From Piscinibacter gummiphilus (lineage in GTDB: Bacteria > Pseudomonadota > Gammaproteobacteria > Burkholderiales > Burkholderiaceae_C), in assembly GCF_032681285.1 (NCBI RefSeq), contig NZ_CP136336.1:4575001-4639000 (forward strand): a stretch of 64,000 nucleotides of DNA. The letters are read 5' to 3'. The position numbers and the translations under genes were made by a program. The notes under the pieces were generated by a model that was given only the letters and a program-made list of their open reading frames with translations, did no database searches and had not been told where the DNA came from. How positions within the stretch are numbered: the first letter of the stretch is position 1; each line of letters begins with the position of its first letter. Below, one piece after another: positions 1 through 7,019 of the stretch.

Positions 1-208
1 CAACGGCTACAAGGGTCGGGTCGGCATTTACCAAGTGATGCCGGTCAGTGAAGAAATTCAGCGCATCATCCTGTCAGAAGGAACTGCGATGGACATTGCG
101 CAACAAGCTGCGAGTGACGGCGTTCGCGATCTGCGACAGTCCGGGCTGGTCAAGGTGCGCGCAGGCTTCACGACACTCGAAGAGGTCATCTCAGTGACCA
201 ACGAATAA
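1..208 (+). CDS. pilB: Type IV pilus assembly ATPase PilB, C-terminal end (5' end outside window)
   Basis: Only the last 68 codons are present, read from base 2 to a TAA stop at 206-208. The segment contains KGRVGIYQVMPVSEEIQ and ends GFTTLEEVISVTNE, which matches the C-terminal end of PilB/GspE-type secretion ATPases. In that family this hexameric cytoplasmic ATPase powers pilin polymerisation. The Walker motifs lie upstream of the window, so the catalytic core cannot be checked. The identification is strengthened by pilC and pilD following at once in the usual pilBCD order, with 73 bases between pilB and pilC. Confidence 0.93.
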   Translation, partial: NGYKGRVGIYQVMPVSEEIQRIILSEGTAMDIAQQAASDGVRDLRQSGLVKVRAGFTTLEEVISVTNE

Positions 209-281
209 GCCGCACGCGTCACGCTTTCGGCAACCGATCACTTTTCAAAGGGACGAGGACTGAAGTCTCCTCGCAAGAACC

Positions 282-1508
282 ATGGCAACTGCAGCAGCAA
301 CCGCGGCACGCAACGTCAAGGAATTTGTCTTCGAATGGGAAGGCAAGGACAAGAACGGCAAGGTGGTCCGTGGTGAGATCCGCGCGGGCGGTGAGGCGAT
401 GGTCAGCGCAAGCCTGCGCCGCCAGGGAATCCTGATCACCAAGGTCAAGAAGCGCCGCACGACCGGCGGCAAGGCGATCAAGCAGAAGGACATCGCCATC
501 TTCACGCGCCAGCTGTCGACCATGATGCGTGCGGGTGTACCGCTCCTGCAGGCCTTCGACATCGTCGCACGGGGCAGCACCAACGCGAAGTTGACCAAGC
601 TGCTCATCGACATCCGCAGCGATGTCGAGACCGGCACGAGCCTGTCGTCGGCGTTCCGCAAGCATCCGCTGTACTTCGACGCGCTGTACTGCAACCTCGT
701 CGAGGCTGGCGAAGCTGGCGGTATTCTCGACACGCTGCTGGATCGCTTGGCCATCTATCAAGAGAAGACGATGGCCATCAAGAACAAGATCAAGTCCGCC
801 TTGATCTATCCGGTGGCCGTGATGGTCGTGGCCTTCGTCGTGCTGGCGATCATCATGCTGTTCGTGATTCCCGTGTTCAAGGACGTCTTCAAGTCTTTCG
901 GCGCAGATCTGCCAGCTCCAACGCTGTTCGTGATCGGCATGTCGGAAATATTTACCAAGTACTGGTGGGCCATCTTCGGTTTCCTGGGCGGTGGCATCTA
1001 CTTCTTCCTCGAGTCCTGGAAACGTTCTGAGAAGATGCAGCGCACCATGGATCGTCTTCTGCTGAAGGTCCCGGTGTTCGGCGACTTGGTCAACAAATCC
1101 TCGGTGGCCCGTTGGACCCGAACGCTCTCCACGATGTTCGCGGCCGGCGTTCCACTGGTGGAGGCGCTGGATTCCGTTGGAGGCGCTTCCGGCAACGCCG
1201 TCTTCAAGGATGCGACTGACCAGATCCAAAAGGACGTGTCCACCGGCGCCAGCCTGACGGCATCGATGCAAACCACTGGCGTGTTCCCCACCATGGTGAT
1301 CCAGATGTGCGCAATTGGCGAGGAATCCGGTTCGCTGGATGCCATGCTGGGCAAGGCCGCAGAGTTCTACGAGGATGAAGTCGATGAGGCCGTCAAAGGT
1401 CTGTCGTCGCTGATGGAGCCCTTCATCATCGTCATCCTGGGCGCTTTAATTGGCGGGATCGTGGTGTCCATGTACCTGCCCATCTTCAAGCTCGGTGCAG
1501 TGGTCTGA
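282..1508 (+). CDS. pilC: Type IV pilus inner-membrane platform protein PilC
   Basis: The 408-residue protein has the two repeated T2SSF (GspF/PilC) domains expected of the inner-membrane platform that connects PilB to the growing pilus. After an N-terminal cytoplasmic segment (FEWEGKDKNGKVVRGEI), the first domain starts near residue 80 with FTRQLSTMMRAGVPLLQAF. The second is its duplicate (WTRTLSTMFAAGVPLVEAL near residue 285). Each domain is followed by the conserved E-x-G-E-x-x-G-x-L motif and hydrophobic segments, near residues 170-200, 215-240 and 378-400. The length is typical. The gene lies 4 bases before pilD and is probably co-transcribed with pilB and pilD. Confidence 0.96.
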   Translation: MATAAATAARNVKEFVFEWEGKDKNGKVVRGEIRAGGEAMVSASLRRQGILITKVKKRRTTGGKAIKQKDIAIFTRQLSTMMRAGVPLLQAFDIVARGSTNAKLTKLLIDIRSDVETGTSLSSAFRKHPLYFDALYCNLVEAGEAGGILDTLLDRLAIYQEKTMAIKNKIKSALIYPVAVMVVAFVVLAIIMLFVIPVFKDVFKSFGADLPAPTLFVIGMSEIFTKYWWAIFGFLGGGIYFFLESWKRSEKMQRTMDRLLLKVPVFGDLVNKSSVARWTRTLSTMFAAGVPLVEALDSVGGASGNAVFKDATDQIQKDVSTGASLTASMQTTGVFPTMVIQMCAIGEESGSLDAMLGKAAEFYEDEVDEAVKGLSSLMEPFIIVILGALIGGIVVSMYLPIFKLGAVV

Positions 1509-1512
1509 CGGC

Positions 1513-2445
1513 GTGACCGCCCCTGCTTTCGACGCTGGACTCATCCTTTCGCCATGGGTGCTCGGGCTCCTGGGCCTGTGCATCGGCAGCTTTCTGAACG
1601 TCGTCATCCACCGGCTGCCGATCATGCTGGATCGAAGCTGGTGGCGCGACATCGCCGACCAGCTCACTGATCCGGAGGCCTATCAGCGAGTCTTTGGCGC
1701 GAAGGCTCCATCCGAAAAGGAGCATTTCGGGAAATCGCTTACCGAGGCATTGGCAGCACAGCCGGCCCTCAAGCTGACCCACCCTCGCTCACGCTGCCCG
1801 GCATGCGGCCACCAGATCGCCTGGTACGAGAACCTTCCGGTGCTGAGCTACCTCGTCTTGAAAGGCCGCTGCGCCGCCTGCAAGACAAGCATCTCCCCAC
1901 GCTACCCCTTCGTCGAATGCCTCACCGCAGCGCTCTTCGCGGCGGTCGCCTGGCGATTCGGCCCGACGCTCACGGCGCTCGCGTGGTGCGCCGCTGTGGC
2001 GGTTCTCGTCGCCTTGTCCGGCATCGACTGGGACACGACGCTGCTGCCCGACGTCCTCACCTACCCTCTGTTGTGGGCCGGGTTGCTGTGCAGCCTGCTT
2101 GGGTTGACCGTCCCGCTGCCGCACGCCGTGTGGGGTGCCATCGCAGGCTACCTCTCGCTGTGGTCCGTCTACTGGCTCTTCAAGCTCACCACCGGCAAGG
2201 AGGGCATGGGCTACGGGGATTTCAAGCTGCTCGCGGCCCTGGGTGCATGGCTGGGTTGGCAGATGATCCTGCCGATCGTGCTCAGCGCTTCGGTCATCGG
2301 CGCCATCGTCGGCATCGGCATGAAGCTCTCAAGCGGCCTGCGCGAGGGGCGCTACGTGCCGTTCGGGCCCTTTCTAGCAGGCGGCGGCATCGCGGTGATG
2401 CTGGCCGGCCCGCAGCGGGTGCTCGGGTGGCTGGGCTGGGCCTGA
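1513..2445 (+). CDS. pilD: Prepilin leader peptidase / N-methyltransferase PilD
   Basis: The start chosen is GTG at 1513, 4 bases after pilC stops. It gives 310 residues and places the first membrane segment (VLGLLGLCIGSFLNVVIHRL) near the N terminus, as in the family; an upstream ATG at 1450 would lie inside pilC and add out-of-family sequence. The cytoplasmic zinc-type loop has paired cysteines (CPACG and CAACK). The two peptidase aspartate regions are GIDWDTTLLPD and GYGDFKLLAALGAW, the latter being the GxGD motif of the A24 family. PilD cleaves and N-methylates type IV prepilins at the inner membrane. Confidence 0.95.
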   Translation: MTAPAFDAGLILSPWVLGLLGLCIGSFLNVVIHRLPIMLDRSWWRDIADQLTDPEAYQRVFGAKAPSEKEHFGKSLTEALAAQPALKLTHPRSRCPACGHQIAWYENLPVLSYLVLKGRCAACKTSISPRYPFVECLTAALFAAVAWRFGPTLTALAWCAAVAVLVALSGIDWDTTLLPDVLTYPLLWAGLLCSLLGLTVPLPHAVWGAIAGYLSLWSVYWLFKLTTGKEGMGYGDFKLLAALGAWLGWQMILPIVLSASVIGAIVGIGMKLSSGLREGRYVPFGPFLAGGGIAVMLAGPQRVLGWLGWA

Positions 2446-2473
2446 GGGCACCGCTCACCGGCAGGCACGTGAG

Positions 2474-3118
2474 ATGCACACCCGGCGTGGCTTGCACATC
2501 GGCCTGACAGGCGGCATCGGCAGCGGCAAGAGCACCGTCGCCCGGGCCCTCGTTGCACGCGGCGCGGTGTTGATCGACACCGACGCCATCGCCCGGTCGC
2601 TCGCCTCACCCGGTGGCGCCGCCATCGAGGCCATTCGCGCCGAATTCGGCGACAGCGCCATCGATGCTTCCGGCGCCCTCGACCGCGCGCGCATGCGTGA
2701 ACTGGTCTTCACCGATGCACAAGCGAAGGGTCGCCTCGAAGCGATCCTGCACCCGATGATCGGCCTCGAATGCAATCGCCAGGCTCTGGCCGCAGCAGGG
2801 AAGACCACCGTTTTCGACGTCCCCCTCCTGGTCGAGTCATCACACTGGCGCACCCGTGTCGACCGTGTGCTGGTCGTTGACTGCGCCATCGAAACGCAGG
2901 TCACCCGCGTGATGAACCGCTCCGGCTGGTCACGCGACGCGGTGCTCGCGGTCATCTCCCAGCAGGCCAGCCGTGAACGGCGCCGAGCCTGCGCCGATGC
3001 GGTCATTCACAACGACGGCCTCACCCTCGACGAACTTGCGGCGCAAGTGGACTTGCTGCTGGCGCAGTGGAGCCCTGTGGAACAATCCCGCGGGTCGAGC
3101 GGAGCGCGTCCAACTTGA
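2474..3118 (+). CDS. coaE: Dephospho-CoA kinase
   Basis: The 214-residue protein carries the P-loop GLTGGIGSGKST near residues 10-21 and the following DTDAIAR segment of CoaE. It phosphorylates the 3' hydroxyl of dephospho-CoA in the last step of coenzyme A synthesis. Length and domain order are normal: P-loop, then the lid region with the R-rich helix ASRERRRACADAVIHNDG. It sits 28 bases after pilD in the conserved pilD-coaE-zapD-yacG arrangement. Its TGA stop overlaps the probable TTG start of zapD. Confidence 0.96.
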   Translation: MHTRRGLHIGLTGGIGSGKSTVARALVARGAVLIDTDAIARSLASPGGAAIEAIRAEFGDSAIDASGALDRARMRELVFTDAQAKGRLEAILHPMIGLECNRQALAAAGKTTVFDVPLLVESSHWRTRVDRVLVVDCAIETQVTRVMNRSGWSRDAVLAVISQQASRERRRACADAVIHNDGLTLDELAAQVDLLLAQWSPVEQSRGSSGARPT

Positions 3119-3870
3119 TCCTCTACGAGTACCCCTTCAACGAAAGCATCCGCACCATGCTGCGGCTCGAACACCTGTTCGACCGCCTGGGCCGCCTGAT
3201 GCCGCGTGACGAGACCGTCGATCACCACTACGCGCTGGCCACGCTCTTCGAGATCATGGACGTCGCCTCGCGTGCCGACCTCAAGTCCGATCTGCTGAAA
3301 GACCTCGAACGGCAGAAGAGCCAGCTCAACAGCTTCCGCGGGAACCCGTCGATCTCCGATGATCGCCTCGACAAGGTCATTGCGACCATCGACCACGCCT
3401 TCAACGGCCTCAATCAGCTCCCCGGCAAGGCTGGCCACGCGCTGACCAGCAACGAATGGCTGATGAGCGTGCGCAGTCGCATCAGCATCCCTGGCGGAAC
3501 TTGCGAGTTCGACCTGCCCGCCTACTACGCATGGCAGCAGCAGGAACCGGCCCGGCGCCGTGCCGACCTCAAGCAGTGGGTCACGACGCTCATGCCACTT
3601 GCAGAGGCGTTGAAGGTCCTGCTGAGCCTGCTGCGCGACGCGGGCACGCCGCACAAAGTCGTCACCCAGGGCGGCCAGTTTCAGCAAAGCCTCCCCGCGG
3701 GCCGCGTGTTCAACTTGCTGCGCCTGCGCATCGACCCGGCGGCCCAGCTGATCCCGGAGATCAGCGGCCATCGCCTGATGGTGCTCGTGCGCCTCATGCG
3801 GCAGGACGCCGAAGGCCGCTTGAAGCCCGCGGGCGTCGACACCAGTTTCGAACTCACACTCTGCTCCTGA
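3115..3870 (+). CDS. zapD: Cell division protein ZapD (FtsZ-associated)
   Basis: The N terminus [23 protein letters not shown] is the hallmark of ZapD, a cytoplasmic protein that bundles FtsZ filaments in the Z-ring. The family begins directly with (M)ILYEYPFNE, so the start is placed at TTG 3115, which overlaps the coaE stop as TTGA and gives 251 residues. The only ATG upstream in frame (3067) would add 16 residues that are really coaE in another frame. The rest ([20 protein letters not shown] and the C-terminal [10 protein letters not shown]) also fits the family. The TTG start and stop/start overlap suggest translational coupling to coaE. Confidence 0.93.
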   Translation: MILYEYPFNESIRTMLRLEHLFDRLGRLMPRDETVDHHYALATLFEIMDVASRADLKSDLLKDLERQKSQLNSFRGNPSISDDRLDKVIATIDHAFNGLNQLPGKAGHALTSNEWLMSVRSRISIPGGTCEFDLPAYYAWQQQEPARRRADLKQWVTTLMPLAEALKVLLSLLRDAGTPHKVVTQGGQFQQSLPAGRVFNLLRLRIDPAAQLIPEISGHRLMVLVRLMRQDAEGRLKPAGVDTSFELTLCS

Positions 3871-3878
3871 GGTTCGAG

Positions 3879-4103
3879 ATGAGTTCCACCCCGACGCCCC
3901 CGCCGGCGAAACGCCGCATCGTCACCTGCCCCACCTGCGGGGGCGAAAGCGTCTATGCCCCCGAGAACGCCTTCAGGCCGTTTTGCAGCGAACGCTGCAA
4001 GAACGTCGACTTCGGCGCCTGGGCCAGCGAAAGCTACCGCGTGCCCGCCAAGCCGCCCGCGCCCGGTGAATCGGCGGGCGACGCGTCAGACGACGCCCAC
4101 TGA
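3879..4103 (+). CDS. yacG: DNA gyrase inhibitor YacG (zinc-binding)
   Basis: This is a 74-residue protein with the four-cysteine zinc site of YacG: C-P-T-C, fifteen residues, then C-S-E-R-C. This is followed by [16 protein letters not shown], also typical. In E. coli YacG binds GyrB and inhibits gyrase. The ATG at 3879 is 8 bases after the zapD stop and gives the expected short N-terminal extension. The C-terminal tail is low-complexity (Pro/Ala/Asp). It is the last gene of the pil-coaE-zapD-yacG run; base composition changes right after it. Confidence 0.95.
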   Translation: MSSTPTPPPAKRRIVTCPTCGGESVYAPENAFRPFCSERCKNVDFGAWASESYRVPAKPPAPGESAGDASDDAH

Positions 4104-4593
4104 AGGCGGCTGTAGATAGCCGCTAGCTCCTGAATTCGCAGCCAAGGGGCCGCAACCACTTAGCGTGTCCGCTGCCTTGGCGCCCCGAACGCCGGTGCCG
4201 CTTACTCTCGAATTCAAGGCATTCTGCGCCGCTTCGTTTCGAACTCGATGCGTCACAGGACGTCACCGCCCACAGCGGCTACTTTTTACGCAGCCAATCC
4301 GGAAAAATCTATTCCTGGCTGCTGAAGCGAACTTAGGTGGGGAATTGAGGGGGATAGAAACAGGTTGTCCACTGAATTTCGCCATGCTTGTCCACAAAGA
4401 CCTCGGATCGGTCTCAGTAGAATGGCTCGCCCAACGCAAAACGCCAAGGCTGGAACCTTGGCGTGTTGCGCCCAGAACCATTCGGCTCTAGGGGATGGGG
4501 CCTTTGCAGACCTCCGAGTCAAGCCTTGGAATTATATGCAGCGGCTGGGCAAACAGAGTCTTCTAGCTTTCCCGAAAGGCTAAGACTGTTGCT
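4104..4593. other. Gene-poor left edge of the accessory region, with two hairpins
   Basis: No convincing gene is seen in these 490 bases. Composition drops from the GC-rich background immediately after yacG. A short hairpin (4106-4111 pairing with 4118-4123) sits right behind the yacG stop and may terminate it, although no T-run follows. A much longer inverted repeat lies at 4435-4470: a 15-bp stem with one mismatch around a 6-base loop. The longest open frame here (4165-4491) has no ribosome-binding site or recognisable motif and was not accepted. Confidence 0.6.
4435..4470. terminator. Long imperfect hairpin, terminator-like or structured RNA
   Basis: Arms 4435-4449 and 4456-4470 are complementary except for one A-G mismatch, with a CTGGAA loop at 4450-4455. 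The core arms are ACGCCAAGG and CCTTGGCGT. No T-run follows on either strand, so a classic intrinsic terminator is unlikely. It could be a structured RNA or a remnant of a recombination site. It lies 124 bases upstream of the hypothetical gene at 4594. Confidence 0.4.
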
Positions 4594-5265
4594 ATGCCAC
4601 GCATTTCCGCCAACAAGCTGGGCGAATACCTCGTCACGACCAGCCCGACTCGGCGCCGCCGAATCATCCTCGACCAAAAACAACCCAGCCAGGCCGTGGT
4701 GCCCCTTTATCGCCTGGCAGACGAGCCGCTGGCCGCTTTCTTCGCCGGCGGCGGCGATCAGACCGAGCTGGACCGCGCGGTTGTCCGGTTGAAGTCGGAC
4801 ACCAGTGGGACCACCTGGGCCATAGACGACCGGCGCAGAACGGCCGAAGCCCTTGAAGCCATCCTCGGCTTGGCGCACAAGCTGCCCAAGGACGGTATTG
4901 CGTACACCCCGGGGCAAGAACACCCGCCCCAGCTGCAGATCAAGGGCCTGAACATTTCGGTCGCCCCCCATTTCCTGCTGCGATTCGAGCATCGGGGCGT
5001 TCCCTGCGTCGGGGCGCTCAAGTTCCACTACCCCAAGTCCGCCGACCTCGCACTTGAGCAAAAGGGCGGTGAGTATGTCGCTACCCTGCTGCACCAGTGG
5101 TTGACCCTTCATGGCCCGCGGAACCACAAGCCGATGCCCAGCCACTGCCTGTCGATCGACGTGTTCCGGGGCGCGGTGGTGGCGGCGCCCAACGCATCGA
5201 CGCGGCGTATGGCTGACATTGCCGCCGCCTGCGAAGAGATTGCTGCGCACTGGCAGCAGCTCTAG
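4594..5265 (+). CDS. Conserved-looking hypothetical protein (223 aa) next to the RT cassette
   Basis: The 223-residue product begins MPRISANKLGEYL and has a basic stretch (TRRRRIILDQK, residues 18-28) and a C-terminal half with an alternating beta/helix look (HFLLRFEHRGVPCVGALKF, then LLHQWLTL). There is no signal peptide or membrane segment. I do not recognise a named family. The GALKF-(n)-EYVATLLHQWL layout weakly recalls the core of PD-(D/E)xK nuclease-like folds, but the acidic catalytic residues are not evident, so no function is assigned. Its last 112 bases are repeated, frameshifted, at 6866-6978 on the other side of the RT cassette. A hairpin follows its stop. Confidence 0.7.
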   Translation: MPRISANKLGEYLVTTSPTRRRRIILDQKQPSQAVVPLYRLADEPLAAFFAGGGDQTELDRAVVRLKSDTSGTTWAIDDRRRTAEALEAILGLAHKLPKDGIAYTPGQEHPPQLQIKGLNISVAPHFLLRFEHRGVPCVGALKFHYPKSADLALEQKGGEYVATLLHQWLTLHGPRNHKPMPSHCLSIDVFRGAVVAAPNASTRRMADIAAACEEIAAHWQQL

Positions 5266-5361
5266 CCGGACTAGCGGCGCCACGCGCAATCGTGGCGCCT
5301 CATCATTTCCGGCCGAGTGGGCGCCACATCTTTCTTGCCACCAGTCGGCGAACGGCGTAGC
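5154..5361. repeat. Left direct repeat flanking the RT cassette
   Basis: This stretch covers the last 112 bases of the hypothetical gene plus about 96 downstream bases. It is repeated in the same orientation at 6866-7076. The coding part (5154-5265) aligns almost base for base with 6866-6978. A 31-base downstream block (5331-5361) matches 7046-7076 at 27 of 31 positions. The hairpin between the two blocks is kept in position (5276-5299 here) but has a different sequence. The RT genes lie entirely between the two copies. Confidence 0.8.
5276..5299. terminator. Hairpin behind the 223-aa hypothetical gene
   Basis: A perfect 9-bp stem (GGCGCCACG with CGTGGCGCC) surrounds a 6-base loop, starting 11 bases after the TAG stop. 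There is no T-run, so it is a candidate terminator or RNA-stabilising structure rather than a standard intrinsic terminator. The right repeat copy has an unrelated 10-bp hairpin at the same place, which suggests that the position of a hairpin is maintained. Confidence 0.5.
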
Positions 5362-5559
5362 ACCGCTTTCTGATTCACGACTGCAAAGGCCTCGGTGAGC
5401 ATCGAGCTCTCCACATGCTGGCTCGAGGAGAGGCTTTGGCTCGTCATACCGGTTGGCGCCTGATGCAGCGCCGCTCACCTCTGAACTTAATGCGACTGAA
5501 GCCGTAGTCCCTGAAATCTTGCTGCGTTGAGCAACTCCACCCGCAGGATCCACGGCCAG

Positions 5560-5787
5560 TCACCACGTTGCCCAATCCTTGTGCGAGATAGTCGCCTCTC
5601 GTTCGGCGAGCTTTTCCTCGGCATCGCGAAGCCTATCCTCCGCGTCTTCTAAGGCGGCACGTCGACCGTCGCTGTACCCATAAAGCTTGACCGCCGCAAC
5701 GACGGCGTTGACCTGCTCTTCAGCGCCAGCAACCTCATTGGACAAGTCGCGCCAGATGGTGTCCTTCGGGAAGTCGTGTGTTTCCAT
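5560..5787 (-). CDS. 75-aa acidic helical protein downstream of the RT gene
   Basis: The start ATG (complement of 5785-5787) lies 8 bases after the RT stop, so the two are almost certainly co-transcribed and probably translationally coupled; no clear Shine-Dalgarno is visible. The product is charged and predicted helical, with a heptad-like stretch around residues 42-64 (RRAALEDAEDRLRDAEEKL) that looks like a short coiled coil, and two tryptophans at the very C terminus (DWATW). No signal peptide or membrane segment is seen. I do not recognise the family. By position it is a candidate accessory or regulatory partner of the RT. Confidence 0.6.
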   Translation of the reverse strand: METHDFPKDTIWRDLSNEVAGAEEQVNAVVAAVKLYGYSDGRRAALEDAEDRLRDAEEKLAEREATISHKDWATW

Positions 5788-5795
5788 CCAAATTT

Positions 5796-6575
5796 CTATG
5801 GAAGCGCTTCAAGAAATGCCTTCGCCTGGTTCGTATTCACGGAATGAACGTACCAAGCAATCCCGGCCTGTTGAGCAGGATTGCTTGTTGCAGCGAACGC
5901 TTCAACGAATTCGTTATACCGGGCTGATTCAACCTGCATGTCGGAATGAGCGAGGTCGATGTTGAAAGCGGTAATGCTCGCCGAAGGTCCCATGGTCTTC
6001 GCAGCGTTCAATGAGAATCCTGATTTGGCGGCAGTCACCTCAACTTGCGCGAGGCAGTCCTGAAGAAGCAGCGCATCTGTGCCCGAAATAATGATGTCGT
6101 CAACATACACGCTGACATTCAGGCCAGACGTCTTTGCAAAGCGACAGAGCAGAGTTCCGAGCGCGCTATCAAAGAGCGCAAGCGAAGCAAGAAGAGGCGA
6201 CTGCACAAAGCCGTAGGGCAAGATGAATCGCTGTGGAATGGCAGTCGGATGGTTAACCACGCTGTCTCGGGCCATCTCACGCGCTCGCAAATAGCTAAAC
6301 CGGGACTTCAGGCTTCTCGTCACCCGCGAACGATTCACACTGCCGAAAAAATCTTCAATATCGACTCGTGCAAAGACGGTGGCGTCAAGGTGAGCCCGAA
6401 GTGCTGCGACATGCCCGCCTGATCGCAGGTGGTAGAAAAACTTTGGCGGCTTCCATACCTCTTGGATTGCCGCCTTTATCAGAAGGCCCTTGGCTCGGGC
6501 TTCGGTCGTCGGCTCAAAGACCCATCTGCCCGCTTTGAGTTCAAAGCGGTTAGACCAAGACGGCGGGGCGACCAT
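5796..6575 (-). CDS. Compact reverse transcriptase, unassigned (UG/DRT-like)
   Basis: The 259-residue protein has the RT core in order. It begins with an N-terminal finger region (RFELKAGRWVFEPT, 10-23; FFYHLRSGGHVAAL, 46-59). Motif A follows (FARVDIEDFFGSV, 68-80, catalytic Asp72), then motif B (LPYGFVQSP, 119-127), motif C (YVDD, 157-160, Asp159/160), motif D (SGFSLNAAKT, 185-194), motif E near 201-208, and a short helical thumb to 259. All three metal-binding aspartates are present. No maturase, endonuclease, protease or other added domain is seen. It has YVDD rather than the retron-typical YADD, and no template/variable repeats or msr-msd structure were found. The start ATG overlaps the 42-aa upstream gene; an in-frame stop lies just upstream, so little N-terminal extension is possible. 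Base composition is AT-richer than the chromosome around it. The best label is an orphan or defence-type RT; the defence role is inference. Confidence 0.85.
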   Translation of the reverse strand: MVAPPSWSNRFELKAGRWVFEPTTEARAKGLLIKAAIQEVWKPPKFFYHLRSGGHVAALRAHLDATVFARVDIEDFFGSVNRSRVTRSLKSRFSYLRAREMARDSVVNHPTAIPQRFILPYGFVQSPLLASLALFDSALGTLLCRFAKTSGLNVSVYVDDIIISGTDALLLQDCLAQVEVTAAKSGFSLNAAKTMGPSASITAFNIDLAHSDMQVESARYNEFVEAFAATSNPAQQAGIAWYVHSVNTNQAKAFLEALP

Positions 6576-6678
6576 GATAGTTAGAAGCCATGTTCACGAG
6601 TGCAGCTACGAGGCGCATTGCTGCGCTCACGAAGTTAATGCACGCGAGAACTAGGCGGTAGTTGCGAAACTTGTTCAT
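6550..6678 (-). CDS. 42-aa hydrophobic peptide leading the RT operon
   Basis: This short minus-strand frame starts at ATG (complement of 6676-6678) and ends at TAA (complement of 6550-6552). A textbook Shine-Dalgarno, GGAGGG (complement of 6685-6690), lies 6 bases before the start, the best one in this accessory region. The RT gene itself has none. The peptide begins MNKFRNYRLVLACINFV and has a continuous hydrophobic/amphipathic stretch at residues 8-31, long enough to cross or lie on a membrane. It overlaps the first 26 bases of the RT gene in another frame. It could be a coupling leader, a small membrane effector, or both. No family is recognised. Confidence 0.6.
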   Translation of the reverse strand: MNKFRNYRLVLACINFVSAAMRLVAALVNMASNYHGRPAVLV

Positions 6679-6865
6679 CAAATACCCTCCGTATTACTCG
6701 CTCTGGCTTGCCTAGCGCGATGCGCATGGAACCTTTTACCAAAACAGCATGGCCAACATATTGCGAACAATAGGTTAGCTAAATCACAGAGTGACAGAGT
6801 GACGGAGTAGACGTGCAAGCCGCCTATTGCCAGAGCGCTGTCACTGTATCACTCGACCTCCAACC

Positions 6866-6978
6866 GATCGACATGTTCCGTGGCGCGGTGGTGGCGGCGG
6901 CGCCAACGCATCGACGCGCCGCATGGCCGACATTTCCGCCGCCTGCGAAGAGATCGCGCGCACTGGCAGCAGCTCTAG
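6866..6978 (+). pseudogene. Frameshifted 3' remnant of the 223-aa hypothetical gene
   Basis: The remnant aligns with the last 37 codons of the gene at 4594-5265, including the same TAG stop context. It carries a net two-base gain after GCGGTGGTGGCGG and a one-base loss near GAGATCG, so the reading frame is broken twice. No 5' part of the gene is present; the bases just upstream (6760-6865) are unrelated. It is therefore a decayed partial copy and not a functional gene. Confidence 0.75.
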
Positions 6979-6985
6979 CCTGCTT

Positions 6986-7019
6986 GGCGAGGCGCCGCTG
7001 GACTTCAAAGCGCCTCGCC
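6986..7019. terminator. Hairpin in the right repeat between convergent frames
   Basis: Arms GGCGAGGCGC (6986-6995) and GCGCCTCGCC (7010-7019) form a 10-bp stem with a 14-base loop. The loop contains the stop codon of the minus-strand frame ending at 7005. It sits where the left repeat has a different hairpin (5276-5299). It may act as a bidirectional terminator between converging genes; no T-run is present. Confidence 0.45.

Noticed and set aside
1450..1512. ATG start at 1450 for pilD
   Set aside because: It lies inside pilC and adds non-family sequence; GTG 1513 gives the normal N terminus.
4165..4491. 108-codon frame between yacG and the 223-aa gene
   Set aside because: No ribosome-binding site, motif or plausible composition; it also crosses the long hairpin at 4435-4470.
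5796..6575. Retron or group II intron assignment for the RT
   Set aside because: YVDD instead of retron YADD, no msr-msd-like inverted repeats, and no maturase or endonuclease domain or intron RNA structure nearby.
6787..6810. Short tandem repeat (CAGAGTGA units) upstream of the right repeat
   Set aside because: Only two exact 8-base units and one degenerate one; too short to call a CRISPR or iteron array.
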